A stretch of DNA of 64,000 nt from Sindora glabra (taxonomy: Eukaryota; Streptophyta; Magnoliopsida; Fabales; Fabaceae). Below, in pieces: positions 61,601 to 64,000 of the stretch. Both the position numbers and the translations under genes were made by a program. The notes under the pieces were generated by a model. The model was not told the DNA's origin, ran no database searches, and saw nothing but the letters and a program-made list of their open reading frames with translations. Each line of letters begins with the position of its first letter. Position 1 is the first letter of the stretch. The DNA lies in NCBI GenBank assembly GCA_020226215.1, contig CM035232.1, forward strand, positions 56,987,220 to 57,051,219, read 5' to 3'.

Positions 61601-63437
61601 AACTTATGATGAATTTTTCCAAGTACCAGCAGCAGTGCCATGTATTTAAAGGGACTTGAATCAACATAAACTCCTGAAAAGAATTCTATATGTTTGCAAA
61701 ACTTATAAATTAAAGAGGCACTGGTAAGCAGGAGCCCTCCTGTGCAACCCATGTACATCATACCAATCAGTTTTTTAGATAGTGAAACTGGTGCCTCTGG
61801 AATATATTCTTATGTTTTACTTGGTGAGCAGAACATTCAAGTGAACATAGTTTGGAAAGGATTTATCAGAAAAAAACCTTGTAATCTTGCATAAACTCAT
61901 AGTGAAGAACTGTCTCCGGTGAATTACTTGCAGCCTTTAGAAATTTATCCAGTCCTTCCCTAGTTCCATTGTCCACTGTGGAGTTAAAATTACAGTATCA
62001 CCCCAAATAATCCAAGGGACCGAGTCATTAAGCAATTACAAGTCGCAACTTTAACAATTCAAAAACTACAAGAGAAGTTAAATGATAGTAACTGAACATA
62101 GGGTATTTCACTTACCGCAATTAGTGCCTAAAACATAGAGCTTATCCAAATTTAAGTGGTGCTCCACTGATCTTAATGCTGCAAGTGAACAAATGATTCT
62201 GCATTACAATAGTACAAGTCACAATCGAGAAAATACAGGAACCAGAAGAAGCCAGATAATGAGATAATTGATACCTTGCACCTGACAACCTACACCACAG
62301 AAAAGAAGACGCTTCACACCAGCAGCCTGTTGCTTACAAAAATTGATTTATTGTTAGCCTGTCACAATCCAAAGTTGAGAAAGGAGGGGGTAGCATATAG
62401 GGATGTGGCACCCCAAGGAAATTGAAAATAACTTAGACATATAAGATCTTGTAATTTTTAAATTCAATGTAAATTTCTTCATGGAAGAAATTAACAGACA
62501 AATGGATAGTAAATTAACTCAGAATACACTCCCTACTTGAAAACCCAGGTAATGATGGTCATTAAGGTTCGTAGAGGCTGTGATGTACATATTCCTATCC
62601 CATACTCTTTAAATTCAATCTCAAAAGAATGCTTATGCAATGCCTAGTGAAGTAGTCATGCCATTACAAGGTTGTAAGAGTGGCAAAGATGGATCAACCT
62701 CATAACATTAATTTATTAGTCACTAGGCACTAGAATGGAATGAGGCTACATTTTAGAAATTTTTCAAGTAAAAATTGCATATGGAAAAACTGCTTCTGGG
62801 TAGTATTAATGTTTGCAGAAATAGGAAAAAAAGACATCCAGAACCCGTTATCTTATTTCACAAGAAATAATGAAATTTCAAACCCTACCATATCACCCTC
62901 ATGCTATTATATGATCCTATTGCAAAATATGTGAAAAGTGAAATACAATCAGATATTGGGAAAAAGGAATCTCAGTGTTCCAGACTGAAACAAATTTCAC
63001 ACACCTCAACAAGGGCAAGGGTATTGAGGTTAGGGGATAATGTTGGCTTAACACCTTTAGCAGCCATAACTTCCTCCGGAGTCCTGCAAGAAATAAAGAG
63101 AATATAATGGAAGTGTAAAAATGCTTTAGATAAAAAAAAAATAAGAAGAAGAAGAAGATTATCTGAGATTCATTCAACAAGTGATATGAACAGATGCAAA
63201 CCTTGCTAAGACAGGTCTTGGACTGAATCTGTCCTCAGGATCACTATGAAAATGAAATTACATAAACTTGTTAGCAAGAAATGCAACCAACTTCCACTAC
63301 AAAAGCCATTTACATCTGACCTCTAATTCACCATAGAATTAGTTTTACCTACCTCTGTACACAAATGACAGCTTCAACCATGCCTGATTTAAGCATTTCC
63401 ATTGCAATGGTAGTTACTATCCCGGTCCATTGAGCTC
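58618..63437 (-). CDS. HCAR: 7-hydroxymethyl chlorophyll a reductase, chloroplastic (partial, 15 exons)
   Basis: HCAR uses reduced ferredoxin, FAD and two 4Fe-4S clusters to turn 7-hydroxymethyl chlorophyll a into chlorophyll a in plastids, the last step of chlorophyll b-to-a conversion. Exons in minus-strand order: 63437-63353, 63243-63202, 63083-63005, 62326-62275, 62178-62116, 61975-61878, 61253-61218, 61114-61053, 60777-60750, 60090-60011, 59844-59775, 59695-59638, 59036-58972, 58887-58793, 58708-58618. All introns are GT-AG and the phases join without a break into about 334 codons ending in TGA. Landmarks are GAQWTGIVTTIAMEMLKSG, TPEEVMAAKGVKPTLSPNL, LLFCGVGCQVQ, LYVLGTNC, VPYFCLPANDL, PSCYSCFDYTNALADLVVG and GPKGLEFARYSLDYHT. 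The GCQ and CxxCxD...AD motifs fit the FrhB/FdhB family; the cysteines are likely cluster ligands (inference). The family is about 460 residues long, so roughly the first quarter, with the transit peptide, lies beyond 64,000. It appears intact. Confidence 0.95.
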
Positions 63438-64000
63438 CTGTGAGTAAAAGAGGGAAATCTTCCAGGTAAAAATTGGCTTGGACCATTGCTAATTTCACTA
63501 ATCAGAAACTAGAATTTTTTTATGCCATAATAGCCATATTGCCATGTCCTTGCCAAAGCTGTTGGATAAGGGTGCCATTTAGATGTTTTAGAGGTCTAAG
63601 TATAACACATCCAATCTTTTCCCATACAGCTCATGACAAATTTCCCTCTCAAATTCCATGATGTCTTCACAAAAAAATTGAAAACAAACAAGTAATTACA
63701 CCCCCAAAGCCTATATCAGCACACTTCAGCCCTACAAGAAAACCTAGCCTCTTAGATTGACTCTAAAACCAAGTTTTTGGATTCATGAGATGTATATATA
63801 CATGTTATGTACTTTAAAACTATGCAAAGAAAACAACTGATCATATGCAAAGGGTAATTTGCATGAAAAACACTGAATGACAAAGGGGCACGAACAATGA
63901 ATGAGGAAAAAGATGGTAACCCATCTCTCGGTCCCCTTGACACTTACAACAACAGCACAGACCAACTATCTTCTGGTATAAGAAACACCTCCCAAATGAT
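63438..64000 (-). other. HCAR intron (incomplete)
   Basis: Upstream (minus sense) of the exon at 63,437-63,353, which starts in the second base of a Gly codon, no further exon was found before the window ends. The intron is therefore at least 563 bp. Open frames here (63,473-63,661, 63,752-63,965) have no family motif. Confidence 0.6.

Overview
The window is nuclear DNA from a flowering plant, most likely a eudicot. It is very AT-rich, its one intact gene has many short GT-AG exons, and its mobile-element families (Ty3/gypsy Tat-Ogre-like, Ty1/copia, CACTA, MULE, hAT and Stowaway MITEs) are typical of plant heterochromatin. I could not determine the species. No rRNA, tRNA gene, CRISPR array or bacterial-type operon was seen.

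Layout. (1) 1-4.7 kb holds a decayed CACTA transposase on the minus strand. (2) 4,728-25,761 is one 21-kb nested insertion. An Ogre/Tat-like gypsy element has about 2.1-2.3-kb LTRs, a perfect 5-bp target duplication (ATTTA) and a recognisable primer-binding site, but I see no reverse transcriptase or integrase in it. Its 3' half carries a tandem array of roughly 25 units of about 64 bp. A complete but pseudogenised copia element (14,009-22,913) sits inside it just after that array. (3) 25.8-35.3 kb is A-rich. It holds a broken replication-protein-A-like gene (28.3-30.05 kb, minus) and sequence resembling the LTR of another gypsy family. (4) 35.3-52.5 kb is non-coding and crowded with small elements: a 347-bp foldback with perfect 45-bp arms around a GC-rich core, a coding-free copia-type element with LTRs, two hAT-type MITEs each with a perfect 8-bp target duplication, a Stowaway-like MITE, and several less certain MITE candidates. 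(5) 52.5-57 kb is a MULE relic: a MuDR-type transposase on the minus strand and, convergent to it, a short GRF-zinc-finger/membrane-segment reading frame on the plus strand. (6) 58.3-64 kb is the only apparently functional gene, the 3' two-thirds of 7-hydroxymethyl chlorophyll a reductase (HCAR) on the minus strand. Fifteen consecutive exons join in frame, and the 5' part lies beyond the right edge.

The genes do not form a pathway. The picture is one chloroplast-enzyme gene at the edge of a transposon-dominated intergenic tract. Differences between paired LTRs look dominated by C/T and G/A changes, as expected of old, methylated insertions. Domain calls come from reading translations and remembered family motifs; no search was run.
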